Below are positions 8,862 to 18,214 of a DNA stretch of 64,000 nucleotides, in pieces. The stretch is from Hydrogenophaga sp. GTDB taxonomy: Bacteria; Pseudomonadota; Gammaproteobacteria; Burkholderiales; Burkholderiaceae_C. The translations under genes and the position numbers were made by a program. The stretch is from NCBI GenBank assembly GCA_030653975.1, contig JAURYH010000008.1, positions 62,001 through 126,000 of the forward strand, written 5' to 3'. The notes under the pieces were generated by a model that saw only the letters and a list, made by a program, of their open reading frames with translations, was not told the DNA's origin and searched no databases. The first letter of the stretch is position 1. The number at the start of each line of letters is the position of its first letter.

Positions 8862-8949
8862 GTCCCAGGGCACGGCGGAGCGCAGCTGAAAGGACGACTC
8901 GGTTTCAACAAGTCGAAAGGGGAATACAGGTGTTCGCTACCAATGACGT

Positions 8950-10779
8950 TCAAGCTTGTCGCGCCAGCCACACCCGCCAGTTCCCCAGTTGAGTGATCTC
9001 TGTACCGCCCTCCACCCCAACCGCCTCACACACAAACCCGCTCACCCACGTCCCATCGGCCAGCTTGACCTTGCCGATGCCCAGCGGGGCGGGGATGCCG
9101 TCGACAAAGCTGCCGAAGTGTTCGGCGGGCAGTTCCCAGACTTCCATGTCAATGGCGGCGCCGCCTTCGGTGACGCGCACCATGCCGGGCCGCTGGACCG
9201 GGCCGCCGGCCAATGCGTAGAACTTGTATTCGGGCGCGGACTGCACCGCGCCGAGCAGGCGCGCGCCGCGTTGGGTGAGCTGCCAGTTGAGCGGCAGGCC
9301 GCTGAGGTGCGCGCCGCAGACCGCGACCTTGACGGTGCCGGCGGTGTTGCTGCCTTTCGGCAGCTCGGTGGTGGTGACGGCCGGGGTGTCGGCCAGCGTT
9401 GCGGGGGTGGCGCCGAGTGACAGCGCCTGTGCGCGGTGGAAGCGGTCGGCCAGGCGCAGCAGGGGCACGTCCTTGAACGCGGGCGCGGCCAGGGTGACGC
9501 CCCAGGGCAGGCCTTGCGCGTCGCCGCTGGCCTGAAAGCCTGCGGGCACGGCCACGGCGCTGTAGTCCAGCAGGTTCATGAAGTTGGTGTAGTAGCCCAG
9601 GTTCGAGTTCAGGCGGATCGGGTCGACCTGCATCTCGGCGATGCGGTAGATGGTGCCGGCGGTGGGCGTGAGCAGGCAGTCCACGTCTTTCCACACCGCG
9701 TCGCACACGCGCTTGAGCGCCTTGAGCTTGTAGCTGGCCGCGAAGGCGTCGGCGGCGGTCTTGCCGCGCCCGCCTTCGATGATGGTGCGCACGGGCGGGA
9801 ACACGGCCTCGGGCTGGGCTTCGATGAAGTCTTTGATGGCGACGTAGCGCTCGGCGACCCAGGGGCCTTCGTAGAGCAGGCGCGCGGCTTCGAGGAAGGG
9901 GGTGAGGTCCACCTCGACGGCGGTGCCGCCGAGGGCATGCAGGCGTTCGATGCTTTGCGCAAAGAGGGCAATGGCCGCGTCGTTGCCGAAGAAGTTGAGG
10001 TCCTGCGGACGCGGCACGCCGAAGCGGAACGGGCCGGCCGAGAAGTCCACGCCGAAGGGCTCGGCCTTACGGCTGAAGGCGTCGGCTTCGTCGTAGGCGG
10101 CGGCGACGGCGAGCACGGCCTGCGCGTCGGCGGCGGTGAGCGCCATGATCGACACCGTGTCGACCGAGCGGCAGGCCGGCACCACGCCAGTGGCCGAAAG
10201 CAGGCCGATGCTGGGCTTGAGGCCCACCAGGTTGTTGAAGCTCGCGGGCACGCGGCCCGAACCCGCCGTATCGGTGCCGAGCGAAAAACTCACCCAGCCT
10301 TTGGCCACACTCACCGCCGAACCCGAGCTGGAGCCGCCCGAAACGAATGCAGGGTTGAAGGCGTTCTGGCAGGCGCCGTAGGGCGAGCGTGTGCCGTTCA
10401 GGCCGGTGGCGAACTGGTCAAGGTTGGTCTTGCCCAGCGGCACGGCGCCGGCCGCCACCAGCTGCTGGATCAGGAAGGCGCTCTCGCCGGGGGTGTAGGC
10501 GAACTCGGGGCAGCCGGCGGTGGTGGGGATGTGCGCGAGATCGATGTTGTCCTTCAGCGCGAAGGGCACGCCGTAGAGCGGCAGGCTCGCCGGGTCCACG
10601 CCGTCGAGCCGCGCGACGTAGGGTTCGATCTCGGCGTCGGTCAGGCGGTGGATGAAGGCGTGGTGCGTGTCGCTGGCGCAGCGGCGTTGGGCTTCGGCGA
10701 CCACGGCGCGCACGGGGGCGCCGCTGGCGTAGGCGGCTTGCAGGCTGGCGATGTCAAAAGAGAGGGTGCTCAGGTCCAT
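8950..10779 (-). CDS. atzF: Allophanate hydrolase
   Basis: A 609-residue amidase-signature enzyme that splits allophanate into ammonia and CO2, the last step of urea/guanidine carboxylase pathways. The Ser-cisSer-Lys amidase core is visible, with the Gly/Ser-rich SGGSSSGSAVSVAKG near residue 150 and GTDTAGSGRVPASF just after. A ~130-residue C-terminal domain typical of AtzF follows (VAVCGAHLSGLPLNWQL, then a YKFYALAGGPVQRPG segment). Start ATG at 10779 has AGGAG 8 nt upstream; an in-frame upstream extension overlaps the carboxylase-atzF spacer and is unlikely. Last gene of the riboswitch-led nitrogen operon. Confidence 0.93.
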   Translation of the reverse strand: MDLSTLSFDIASLQAAYASGAPVRAVVAEAQRRCASDTHHAFIHRLTDAEIEPYVARLDGVDPASLPLYGVPFALKDNIDLAHIPTTAGCPEFAYTPGESAFLIQQLVAAGAVPLGKTNLDQFATGLNGTRSPYGACQNAFNPAFVSGGSSSGSAVSVAKGWVSFSLGTDTAGSGRVPASFNNLVGLKPSIGLLSATGVVPACRSVDTVSIMALTAADAQAVLAVAAAYDEADAFSRKAEPFGVDFSAGPFRFGVPRPQDLNFFGNDAAIALFAQSIERLHALGGTAVEVDLTPFLEAARLLYEGPWVAERYVAIKDFIEAQPEAVFPPVRTIIEGGRGKTAADAFAASYKLKALKRVCDAVWKDVDCLLTPTAGTIYRIAEMQVDPIRLNSNLGYYTNFMNLLDYSAVAVPAGFQASGDAQGLPWGVTLAAPAFKDVPLLRLADRFHRAQALSLGATPATLADTPAVTTTELPKGSNTAGTVKVAVCGAHLSGLPLNWQLTQRGARLLGAVQSAPEYKFYALAGGPVQRPGMVRVTEGGAAIDMEVWELPAEHFGSFVDGIPAPLGIGKVKLADGTWVSGFVCEAVGVEGGTEITQLGNWRVWLARQA

Positions 10780-10811
10780 GAAGGGCTCCTTGAATGTTTT
10801 TTGAATGAAGC

Positions 10812-13800
10812 TCAGATGGCTTCGTCGATCAATACCAGCACGTTCTGCCCGGCGGCCACCGAGCCGCCCTGGGCGCACATGAGCCGGTGCACGGTGGCGC
10901 TGGCGGGTGCGAGCAGGTTGAACTCCATCTTCATGGACTCAATCACCATCAGCACGTCACCGGCCTGCACCTGCTGGCCCTCGCTCACCGCCACCTTCCA
11001 CACGTTGCCTGGCACGCTGGCGGCGATCAGTCGGCCGCCTTCGGGCAGGTCGATCTCGCTGTCAGGGCCGGCCGCTTCCACGTCGGCCTCGCTCGCCACC
11101 TCGGCCAGGCCGGCCGCGGCCCAGCGCTCGCGCTCGGCTTCGAACGCCACTTGCTGCGTGGCCTTGAAGGCGGCGATGCTCTCGGCGTTGTCGGCGAGGA
11201 AACGGCGGTAGTCCTTCAGGCTGAAGCTGCCTGCTTCGGTGCGCAGCGGATAGCCGCCGTGCGGGAAATCGGCGCGGATGCGCAGCAGCTCGTCCTGGCT
11301 CACGGGATAAAAGCGGATCTGGTCGAAGAAGCGCAGCAGCCAGGGCTGTTCGAACACCGTGCCCGCCTCGCCATGCCGCCATCGGTTCCACATCTGCAGC
11401 GTGCGGCCGACGAACTGGTAACCGCCGGGGCCTTCCATGCCGTAGACGCAGAGGTAGGCGCCGCCGATGCCCACGGCGTTCTCCGGCGTCCAGGTGCGCG
11501 CCGGGTTGTACTTGGTGGTCACGAGGCGCTGGCGCGGGTCCAGCGGCGTGGCCACCGGCGCGCCCAGGTACACGTCGCCCAGGCCGAGCACGAGGTAGGG
11601 CGCCTCGAAAACGATCTTGAACACCTCGTCGATGCTGTCCAGCCCGTTGATGCGGCGGATGAACTCGATGTTGCTCGGGCACCAGGGCGCGTCGGGCCGC
11701 ACCGACTGCATGTACTTCTCGATCGCCAGCTTGGTCTGCGGGTCGTCCCACGAGAGCGGCAGGTGCACCGTGCGGCTGGGCACCACCATGTCGTCCACCG
11801 GCGGCAGCGCGGCCTCGGTGGCGATCAGCGTTTTCAGCAGCGCGTCGCGCGCGATCTGCGCCGGGTCGAAGTGCACCTGCAGCGAGCGGATGCCGGGCGT
11901 CATGTCGATGATGCCGGGCAGATGGCCCTGCGCCTGCAGGTCCTTCAGCGCCGTCATCAGCACGTGCACGCGCAGGCGCAGCTCGATGTCCAGCACCAGC
12001 GGGCCGAACTCCAGCAGCACGTAGCGGTCGCCGGCCTGGCGCATCACCATGGCGGGCACGTCTTCGCGCGCGGGGTCTTCGTAGATCACCGGTGTGGTGT
12101 GGGCCTCTGCGTCGTCGCTCGGCGTCACGGGCAGCGCGCCGGCCAGAGACGACAGCGCCGCTTCCACCGCCGCCTCGCGTTCACCCGCCTGCGCCAGCGA
12201 AAGCCGGTGGAAGCGCACCGTGTCGCCCGGGCGCAGCTGGCCCAGCTTCCACAGCTCGGCGTTCACCACCACGGCCGGGCAGACGAAGCCGCCGAGGCTG
12301 GGGCCGTCCGGCCCGAGGATCACGGGCATGTCGCCGGTGAAGTCGATCGCGCCGATGGCGTAGGCGTTGTCGTGGATGTTCGACGGGTGCAGCCCGGCCT
12401 CGCCGCCGTCGGCCCGCGCCCACTGGGGCCGGGGGCCGATCAGGCGCACGCCCGTGCGGCTGCTGTTGTGGTGCACCTTCCAGTCGGTGGCGAAGAAGGT
12501 GGCGATGTCGTCGGGCTGGAAGAAGTCGGGCGCGCCGTGCGGGCCGTAGAGCACGCCGACGTCCCAGTGGTGGCCGTAGGTGGGGATCAAAGGCGGCGGT
12601 GTGAGCAACAACCGTTCGCCCTGAGCCTGTCGAAGGGCATCGCGCGACGCAGGGGCTTCGACAGGCTCAGCCCGAACGGATGCGGCGGAGGACGTCAGGT
12701 GCAGCACATCGCCCGCGCGCAGATGCCGCCCCGCATGCCCGCCGAACTGTCCGAGCGTGAAGGTGCTGCGGCTGCCGAGGTAGGCCGGCACGTCCAGCCC
12801 GCCCGCCACAGCGAGCGCGAGGCGCACGCCCGCTTCGGTGCGGCCCACGGCCAGCGTGCTGCCCGCGTTCACAAGAAGCGCCCGCCACATCGCCACCGGC
12901 TGGCCGTCCAGCGTGAGCTTCACCGGCGCGCCGGTCACGGCCACGACGGCGTCGGTGTTGAAGCGCAGCGTGGGGCCGGCGAGCGTGATCTCCAGCGCGG
13001 CGGCGTCGGGCGCATTGCCCACCAGCTGGTTGGCCAGGCGGTGCGCGTAGGCGTCCATCGGGCCGCTGGGCGGCACGCCCACGTCCCAGTAGCCGGTGCG
13101 GCCCGGCCAGTCCTGCACGCTGGTCTGCACGCCCGGCTCCAGCACCTCGATGGTCGCGGGCCGGTACTCAAAACTGTTGAGGAAACGCGTGACCTGCCGG
13201 CCTTCGCGGAACACCGCGCTGCGCACCACATGGCGCAGGTAGCCCAGGTTGGTTTCGATGCCGGCCAGGCGCGTTGCGTCCAGCGCGGCTTCCATCTTCT
13301 GCAGTGCCTGCTCGCGCGTGTCGGCGGTGACGATGAGCTTGGCCAGCATCGGGTCGTACCAGGCGGGCACCTCGGTGCCGCGCTCGACCCAGCCGTCCAC
13401 GCGGGCATCCGCCGGGAACACCACTTCGGTCAATAAACCCGCGCAGGGCTGGAAGTTGCGCGCCGGGTCTTCGGCGTAGAGCCGCACCTGGATCGACGCA
13501 CCGCGCAGCACCGGTTGCAGCGTGGCCAGCGGCGGCAGGTCGCCTGCGGCGAGCTGCAGCATCCAGGCCACCAGGTCCACACCGCTCACCTGTTCGGTCA
13601 CGCCGTGCTCCACCTGCAGGCGCGTGTTCACCTCCAGAAAATAGAAGGCGCCGGTGGCCGCGTCGTACACGAACTCCACCGTGCCGGCCGAGCGGTAATT
13701 CACCGCCTGCGCCAGCCGCACGGCGGTGGCGTGCAGCTCGCTGCGCTGCGCGTCGGTGAGGCCCGGCGCCGGGGTCTCTTCGATCACCTTCTGGTTGCGC

Positions 13801-14495
13801 CGCTGCACCGAACAGTCGCGCTCGCCCAGCGCGATCACGCCGCCCGCGCCGTCGCCGAACACCTGCACCTCGATGTGGCGCGCCTGCTCGACGTACTTCT
13901 CGATGAACAGGCCGGCGTCCTTGAAGTTGGCCTGGGCGAGGCGCCCCACGTTCTCGAACGCATCGGCGAGTTCGGCGGCGTTCCACACCAGCCGCATGCC
14001 GATGCCGCCGCCGCCTGCCGTGCTCTTGAGCATCACCGGGAAACCGATGCGCTGTGCCTCGATCTGCGCCTGCGCCAGATCGCCCAGCAGGCCCGAGCCC
14101 GGCAGCAGCGGCACGCCGCGCGCTTGCGCCAGATCACGCGCCGTGTGCTTCAGGCCGAAGGCGCGCATCTGCGCCGGCGTGGGGCCGATGAAGGCGATGC
14201 CCGCGGCCTCGCAGGCTTCGGCGAAACCCGGGTTCTCCGACAGGAAACCGTAGCCGGGGTGGATGGCCTGCGCGCCGCAATCCTGGGCGATCTGCAGGAT
14301 GCGGTCGGCGCGCAGGTAGCTCTCGGCGGCGGGCGCCGGGCCGAGCAGAAACGCTTCGTCGGCCTCGCGCACATGGCGCGCCTGCGCGTCGGCTTCGGAA
14401 TACACGGCCACGCTATGCACGCCCAGGCTTTTGAGCGTGCGGATGATGCGGCAGGCGATGGCGCCGCGGTTGGCAATCAGGACCTTGCTGAACAT
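10812..14495 (-). CDS. Urea/guanidine carboxylase, biotin-dependent
   Basis: A 1227-residue multidomain enzyme. Biotin carboxylase with ATP-grasp spans residues ~1-445 (begins [30 protein letters not shown] in the middle). A KipA-like carboxyltransferase half (~455-770) and a KipI-like half (~830-1030) follow. The C-terminal biotinyl domain has the biotin lysine in [10 protein letters not shown] (~1185). It carboxylates urea to allophanate or, as shown for riboswitch-associated homologues, guanidine to carboxyguanidine. The guanidine-I riboswitch and the two adjacent associated proteins favour guanidine. Residues ~606-628 are encoded by an inserted inverted repeat (12612-12679). RBS GGAG is present. 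Confidence 0.92.
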   Translation of the reverse strand: MFSKVLIANRGAIACRIIRTLKSLGVHSVAVYSEADAQARHVREADEAFLLGPAPAAESYLRADRILQIAQDCGAQAIHPGYGFLSENPGFAEACEAAGIAFIGPTPAQMRAFGLKHTARDLAQARGVPLLPGSGLLGDLAQAQIEAQRIGFPVMLKSTAGGGGIGMRLVWNAAELADAFENVGRLAQANFKDAGLFIEKYVEQARHIEVQVFGDGAGGVIALGERDCSVQRRNQKVIEETPAPGLTDAQRSELHATAVRLAQAVNYRSAGTVEFVYDAATGAFYFLEVNTRLQVEHGVTEQVSGVDLVAWMLQLAAGDLPPLATLQPVLRGASIQVRLYAEDPARNFQPCAGLLTEVVFPADARVDGWVERGTEVPAWYDPMLAKLIVTADTREQALQKMEAALDATRLAGIETNLGYLRHVVRSAVFREGRQVTRFLNSFEYRPATIEVLEPGVQTSVQDWPGRTGYWDVGVPPSGPMDAYAHRLANQLVGNAPDAAALEITLAGPTLRFNTDAVVAVTGAPVKLTLDGQPVAMWRALLVNAGSTLAVGRTEAGVRLALAVAGGLDVPAYLGSRSTFTLGQFGGHAGRHLRAGDVLHLTSSAASVRAEPVEAPASRDALRQAQGERLLLTPPPLIPTYGHHWDVGVLYGPHGAPDFFQPDDIATFFATDWKVHHNSSRTGVRLIGPRPQWARADGGEAGLHPSNIHDNAYAIGAIDFTGDMPVILGPDGPSLGGFVCPAVVVNAELWKLGQLRPGDTVRFHRLSLAQAGEREAAVEAALSSLAGALPVTPSDDAEAHTTPVIYEDPAREDVPAMVMRQAGDRYVLLEFGPLVLDIELRLRVHVLMTALKDLQAQGHLPGIIDMTPGIRSLQVHFDPAQIARDALLKTLIATEAALPPVDDMVVPSRTVHLPLSWDDPQTKLAIEKYMQSVRPDAPWCPSNIEFIRRINGLDSIDEVFKIVFEAPYLVLGLGDVYLGAPVATPLDPRQRLVTTKYNPARTWTPENAVGIGGAYLCVYGMEGPGGYQFVGRTLQMWNRWRHGEAGTVFEQPWLLRFFDQIRFYPVSQDELLRIRADFPHGGYPLRTEAGSFSLKDYRRFLADNAESIAAFKATQQVAFEAERERWAAAGLAEVASEADVEAAGPDSEIDLPEGGRLIAASVPGNVWKVAVSEGQQVQAGDVLMVIESMKMEFNLLAPASATVHRLMCAQGGSVAAGQNVLVLIDEAI
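12612..12679. repeat. REP-like inverted repeat inside the carboxylase gene
   Basis: Two 24-nt arms, 12612-12635 and 12656-12679, are inverted copies matching at 22 of 24 positions, sharing the core CTGAGCCTGTCGAAG. They flank a 20-nt loop. This is a widespread proteobacterial intergenic palindrome, recognisable here by its translation RAEPVEA...LRQAQGER. It lies in frame within the carboxylase between the KipA half and the next conserved segment ([16 protein letters not shown]), adding about 23 residues in a surface linker. No second copy of this element was found in the window. Confidence 0.85.
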
Positions 14496-14600
14496 GAAGT
14501 CTCCGGGGCAGGCCGTCCTGCGAATGCAAGGAAGTCAGACAGGTCGTCCTGCTGGCAGATTGAAGAAGCCGATGCGCGCAGGCACGCCAACCGGGACACA

Positions 14601-14676
14601 CCGAAGAACCGGCTTTGCCGGGCCAAAGGTGTGGTCCCCCCAGCGGGGGGAAGACGCGAAGCGGCGCAGGGGGGGC
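14601..14676 (+). repeat. Dispersed GC-rich repeat, family A
   Basis: A compact series of hairpins containing CCGGCTTTGCCGGGCC, a GGTCCCCC...GGGGGG arm pair, then GCGAAGCGGCGCAGGGGG. It fills the gap between the associated protein gene and the carboxylase gene and ends directly at the stop codon of the upstream gene. Related copies are at 44561-44637 and 59682-59746 (same orientation) and 48857-48931 and 62115-62170 (opposite orientation). It may serve as transcript-stabilising or terminating structure; function is not known. Confidence 0.8.
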
Positions 14677-15342
14677 TCACTGCTCGTCCCACACCAGCAA
14701 CTGAATGGGCGTCGGGTTGTACGCATTGCACGGGTTGTTCAGCTGCGGGCAGTTGCTGATCAGCACCCAGGCGTCCATCTCGGCGCGCATCTCCACATAC
14801 TTGCCCGGGCCGGACACGCCGTCGTCGAACTTCAGGTCACCGCTGTCGGTCACCGGCACGTTCATGAAGAAGTTGATGTTGGGCACCAGGTCGCGCTTGG
14901 TGAGGCCCATGTCGGCGCGCTGCAGGGCGATCAGGTAGTTGTCGCGGCAGCTGTGCATGTACTTCTTCTGCAGCGCGTAGCGCACGGTGTTGCTCTCGGC
15001 CGCGCAGGCGCCGCCGAGGGTGTCGTGGCGGCCGCAGGTGTCGGCCACGATGGTGAGCATGGGCCGGCCGTCGTTGCTGCGGATGACGGAGCCGGTGGTC
15101 AGGTAGATGCCGCCCTGGTGGACCATGGTGTCGGTCGCGCTGTAGTGCTCGGCCAGGTCGTCGCGGTTGTAGAAGATCACGTCGGCGGCCTGGTTGCCTT
15201 CGAGGTCCACGATGCGCAGGGTCTGGCCCTTGTTGACGGCGAACAGGATGGGCTCGCCGGCAGGGTGGCGCTGGTTCATCACGGCATTCGCCGGGTCGAG
15301 CTGGCTTTCCAGGATGCGGATGTCGGTGGCGGTGGTGGTCAT
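14677..15342 (-). CDS. cgdB: Urea carboxylase-associated protein 2 (carboxyguanidine deiminase subunit)
   Basis: A 221-residue DUF1989-family protein, beginning MTTTATDIRILESQLDPANA. Conserved stretches are EGNQAADVIFYNRDD near residue 50, then DTCGRHDTLGGACAAESNTV near 95 and NINFFMNVPV near 155. With its neighbour it corresponds to the two-subunit enzyme reported to deiminate carboxyguanidine to allophanate, linking guanidine carboxylase to allophanate hydrolase. AGGAG lies 8 nt upstream of ATG at 15342; the spacer to the upstream gene is 11 nt. The assignment of A versus B subunit is tentative. Confidence 0.8.
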   Translation of the reverse strand: MTTTATDIRILESQLDPANAVMNQRHPAGEPILFAVNKGQTLRIVDLEGNQAADVIFYNRDDLAEHYSATDTMVHQGGIYLTTGSVIRSNDGRPMLTIVADTCGRHDTLGGACAAESNTVRYALQKKYMHSCRDNYLIALQRADMGLTKRDLVPNINFFMNVPVTDSGDLKFDDGVSGPGKYVEMRAEMDAWVLISNCPQLNNPCNAYNPTPIQLLVWDEQ

Positions 15343-15353
15343 CGGGGTTCTCC

Positions 15354-16187
15354 TCACAGGTACAACATGTCGCTGTTGTGCAGGGCGCGCGCGTTTTCCG
15401 GGCGGAAGGCGCGGCAGAAGTCGTCGGCCGGTGCCGCGCCGCAGCGCCAGGCCACAAGGCCCACTTTCTTCGGCGCGTACACGGGGCTCGGATCGAGGGC
15501 ATGCGGCGCGCTGGACACGGCCAGGATCACGTCCATATCAAAGCGCAGCTCCACGAAATCGCCCGCCTTCGCGTGGTCCGCCGCAAAACCGAAGCGGCCC
15601 TGCGCATCCACGCTGACCTTGCTGAACAGGTTGACCGGCGCGATCAGGTCGCGCCGCGTCAGGCCGTATTTGGCGATCTCGATCAGCAGGCCGTCCTTGC
15701 CGGAGCGGTACATGGCGTTGCGCGCCTGTTCGTAGCGCTGCTCGCCGTATTTCGTGGCCATGAGTTCGTTGTCGAGCAGGGCGCCCAGCGGGTCGTGCCA
15801 GCCCAGGCTGTCGGCCGTGACGCTGGCCATGCTGCGGCCCATGTCGCTCATGAGCACGTGGCCGCGGGTGTAGTGGGCGGTGTGCTGCGCCTTCAGGCTG
15901 TCGGGCATGTTGTAGCGCTCCAGCTTCTCTTGCGCGCTGTACAGCACCAGGCTGAGGTTGGCGCCCGCGTCGAGAGCCACGAAGCGGATCGCGCTGCCAC
16001 GCGGCATGCGCCAGCTCCAATGGCTGCCGCCGGGCACGACCTCGCTCCACATCAGCTTCGTGGTGTCCACACCGGCCAGCGCGGGCGCGGGGAAACGTTG
16101 CCAGAAGGCGGGCGCGTCCACCGGCGCGGCCAGCGGCGGGTTGGGCAAGACGGTGGTCAGCGGGTCGGGGATGTCATTGAGGTTCAT
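15354..16187 (-). CDS. cgdA: Urea carboxylase-associated protein 1 (carboxyguanidine deiminase subunit)
   Basis: A 277-residue DUF1989-family protein. It starts MNLNDIPDPLTTVLPNPP and shares the fold of its downstream neighbour, with LMWSEVVPGGSHWSWRMPRG near residue 45, GRSMASVTADSLGWHDPLG near 118 and RRDLIAPVNLFSKVSVDAQG near 178. The pair is always found beside urea/guanidine carboxylases and is known from work on guanidine-I regulated clusters to form carboxyguanidine deiminase. RBS AGGAG precedes ATG. It follows the ABC ATPase gene by 16 nt within the same operon. Confidence 0.8.
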   Translation of the reverse strand: MNLNDIPDPLTTVLPNPPLAAPVDAPAFWQRFPAPALAGVDTTKLMWSEVVPGGSHWSWRMPRGSAIRFVALDAGANLSLVLYSAQEKLERYNMPDSLKAQHTAHYTRGHVLMSDMGRSMASVTADSLGWHDPLGALLDNELMATKYGEQRYEQARNAMYRSGKDGLLIEIAKYGLTRRDLIAPVNLFSKVSVDAQGRFGFAADHAKAGDFVELRFDMDVILAVSSAPHALDPSPVYAPKKVGLVAWRCGAAPADDFCRAFRPENARALHNSDMLYL

Positions 16188-16203
16188 GGGTGTCTCCTGA
16201 AAT

Positions 16204-17046
16204 TCAGAGGGTCTCAGTGGTGGCGCCGCTCAGTCTTTGCAGCTGTTCCAGATCGGTCTTCATGCCCGAGGTCTCGCGGATGCGTTCCAGGATGTCGCGC
16301 TTGAGGCGCACGAACTCCGGCGCGAACTTGAGGTCCTGCGTGCGCTGGTCGCCGAAGGGCACCTCGTAGATGGTGTCGATGCGGCCCGGGCGCGGCGCCA
16401 TCAGCACCACGCGGCTGCCGAGGTAGAGCGCTTCCTCCACGTCGTGCGTCACGAAGACGATGGTGGCTTTCTCCAGCCGGTGCACGTAGCGGATCAGGTC
16501 GTGCATCACCTCGCGCGTCTGCGCGTCGAGCGCGCCGAAGGGCTCGTCCATCAGCACGATGTCGGGCCGGCCCATGAGCGCGCGCGCAATCGCCACGCGC
16601 TGCTGCATGCCACCCGACAGCTGGTTGGGCCAGGCGCCCGCTGAAGCCTGCAGGCCCATCAGGCGCAGCAATGCGTCGGCCCGGCCCGAGGCGGCTTCCA
16701 CGTCGCTGGAGCTGCGGTCTTGCGTGTGCGCGGCGAGCTGGCGGCAGAACTTGATGTTCTCCATCACCGTCATCCAGGGGTAGAGGCTGTAGTGCTGGAA
16801 CACCATGGCGCGGTCGATGCCCGGGCCGGTGACCGGCCGGTTGTCCACCAGCAGCTCGCCGGCGGTCTGCACCTCCAGCCCGCCGATGGTGCGCAGCAGC
16901 GTGCTCTTGCCGCAACCCGAAGCACCGACGAAGGTGACGAACTCGTTGGCGCCGATGTCCAGGTCCACGTTCTCCAGCGCGTTCGTGGGCGCGCCGTCGA
17001 AGTGCTTGGTGAGGCCGCGGATGGAGACTTTGGGAAGGGTGTTCAT
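16204..17046 (-). CDS. ABC transporter ATP-binding protein, nitrate/taurine type
   Basis: A 280-residue ATPase with Walker A GASGCGKST near residue 40, ABC signature LSGGMQQRVAIARAL near 145 and Walker B DIVLMDEPFGALD near 168. It belongs to the NitT/TauT branch and energises uptake together with the permease encoded 4 nt upstream. The matching periplasmic binding protein is not here but about 11 kb away at 29093-30133 under its own guanidine-I riboswitch. Likely cargo is guanidine or a guanidino/urea compound, inferred from the riboswitch and the carboxylase. Confidence 0.92.
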   Translation of the reverse strand: MNTLPKVSIRGLTKHFDGAPTNALENVDLDIGANEFVTFVGASGCGKSTLLRTIGGLEVQTAGELLVDNRPVTGPGIDRAMVFQHYSLYPWMTVMENIKFCRQLAAHTQDRSSSDVEAASGRADALLRLMGLQASAGAWPNQLSGGMQQRVAIARALMGRPDIVLMDEPFGALDAQTREVMHDLIRYVHRLEKATIVFVTHDVEEALYLGSRVVLMAPRPGRIDTIYEVPFGDQRTQDLKFAPEFVRLKRDILERIRETSGMKTDLEQLQRLSGATTETL

Positions 17047-17050
17047 CGCA

Positions 17051-17929
17051 TCAGCCTTTCAGGTAAAGCCAGGGGAAAGCGCGGCGGTGCAGCCAGCGGA
17101 ACAGCTGGTCCGTCACCAGCCCGATGAGGCCGATGACGATGATCCCGGCGAAGATGGTGTCGGTCTGCAGGAAGCGCTGCGCGCGCAGGATCGCGTAGCC
17201 CAGGCCCGAGTTCGCGGCCACCAGCTCGGCGACGACCAGATACGTCCAGGCCCAGCCCATGGTGATGCGCAGCGTGTCGAGCAGCGCCGGCTTGGCGCTG
17301 GGCAGGATCACTTTTTCAAGCAGCTCGCGGCGGTTCGCGCCCATGGTCTGTGCCGCCTCCACCTGCGCGGCCGGCACGCGGCGCACGTCTTCCGCCACCA
17401 TCAGCACCATCTGGAAAAAAGTGCCGATGAAGATGATCGCGATCTTGGAACCCTCGTCGATGCCCACCCACAGCATCACCAGCGGAATGAAGGCCACCGC
17501 GGGCATGTAGCGGATCAGGTCGGTCAGCGGCTCCAGCAGCGCCTGCACCGAGCGGAACGTCCCGATCAGCAGCCCCAGCGGCAGCGCGATCACGGCCGAG
17601 AGCACGAAGCCCGCGACCACGCGGTAGACGCTGATGCCCATGTCTTCGAGCAGGCCGGTCTCGGTGGCCCAGGTCCAGGTCTTGGCCAGCACCGCCATGG
17701 GCGAAGGAAGAAAGGTCGGGTCCATGCCGCCCCAGGCGGCCAGCGCGGCCCACATCAGCAGCGGGGTGATCAGGCCGGTGAGCGCAAACCCCCAGTAGGC
17801 GCGGCGCGAGATGCCGGTGCGCACGGTCCAGAAGCCGTTGCGCCGCGGCGGGCGCATAGACGCAACGGCGCTGGGCGCACCAGCGCGGGCCGGTGGCGGA
17901 ATCGATGCAGGCGGAGGAAGGCGGGACAT
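17051..17929 (-). CDS. ABC transporter permease, NitT/TauT type
   Basis: A 292-residue inner-membrane protein. A ~45-residue Pro-rich cytoplasmic tail (MSRLPPPASIPPPARAG) precedes about six helices. The EAA loop EAAQTMGANRRELLEKVILP lies near residue 190. I start at ATG 17929, which has AGGAG 8 nt upstream; reading further upstream would run into the riboswitch. First gene of the guanidine operon, working with the ATPase just downstream. Confidence 0.92.
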   Translation of the reverse strand: MSRLPPPASIPPPARAGAPSAVASMRPPRRNGFWTVRTGISRRAYWGFALTGLITPLLMWAALAAWGGMDPTFLPSPMAVLAKTWTWATETGLLEDMGISVYRVVAGFVLSAVIALPLGLLIGTFRSVQALLEPLTDLIRYMPAVAFIPLVMLWVGIDEGSKIAIIFIGTFFQMVLMVAEDVRRVPAAQVEAAQTMGANRRELLEKVILPSAKPALLDTLRITMGWAWTYLVVAELVAANSGLGYAILRAQRFLQTDTIFAGIIVIGLIGLVTDQLFRWLHRRAFPWLYLKG

Positions 17930-17984
17930 GCGGGGCTCCTGACGGGGGACAAACGGCGAGAGAGGCTCGTGCGCAAGCAGCGAA

Positions 17985-18100
17985 GCATCTCCCGGGCTTT
18001 TGTCCCTCCGTGGAGCCACACGATCGTGGCCGACTGCTCTCGGACCAGACGGCTCAGACGGCTTCTTGAGAGAAGTGGTCTGGGCCCGGAACCCTAGCGG
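17985..18100 (-). promoter_or_regulatory. Guanidine-I riboswitch (ykkC) for the carboxylase/ABC operon
   Basis: Read on the minus strand, the conserved ykkC blocks appear in order: CTAGGGTTCCG (from 18097), CTGGTCCGAGAG (18048-18037), ACGGAGGGA (18011-18003) and AAAAGCCCGGGAGA (18001-17988). These are the signature conserved blocks of the guanidine-I aptamer. It lies ~55 nt upstream of the permease start and should switch the operon on when guanidine binds. The mechanism (terminator or ribosome site) is not obvious from sequence. Confidence 0.92.
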
Positions 18101-18156
18101 TCTTCAAGGCAGCGAATCACCGTTTTGGTGCACTCGCCTCTCTGTGCTTCATAGAT

Positions 18157-18172
18157 AGCAGGTTTGATGCCA
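18157..18172 (-). promoter_or_regulatory. Candidate sigma-54 promoter of the carboxylase operon
   Basis: On the minus strand TGGCATCAAACCTGCT keeps the invariant GG (-24) and GC (-12) dinucleotides with correct spacing (consensus TGGCACGnnnnTTGCW). It lies ~60 nt upstream of the riboswitch, which places the transcript start just before the aptamer. A TTGGTGCA half-site resembling an NtrC element lies at 18125-18132, downstream of the predicted start. Sequence match only. Confidence 0.5.
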
Positions 18173-18214
18173 AGGTGAGCACAGAAGGCCTTGAGCGGGT
18201 TTATACTCCACCAG

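Noticed and set aside
10887-13436. An 849-codon open frame opposite the carboxylase gene
   Set aside because: Antisense shadow, His/Arg/Val-rich and without recognisable motifs.
17930-18019. A longer N-terminus for the ABC permease, in frame upstream of 17929
   Set aside because: The extension would translate part of the riboswitch (starts MAPRRDKSPG) and ATG 17929 has its own good ribosome site.
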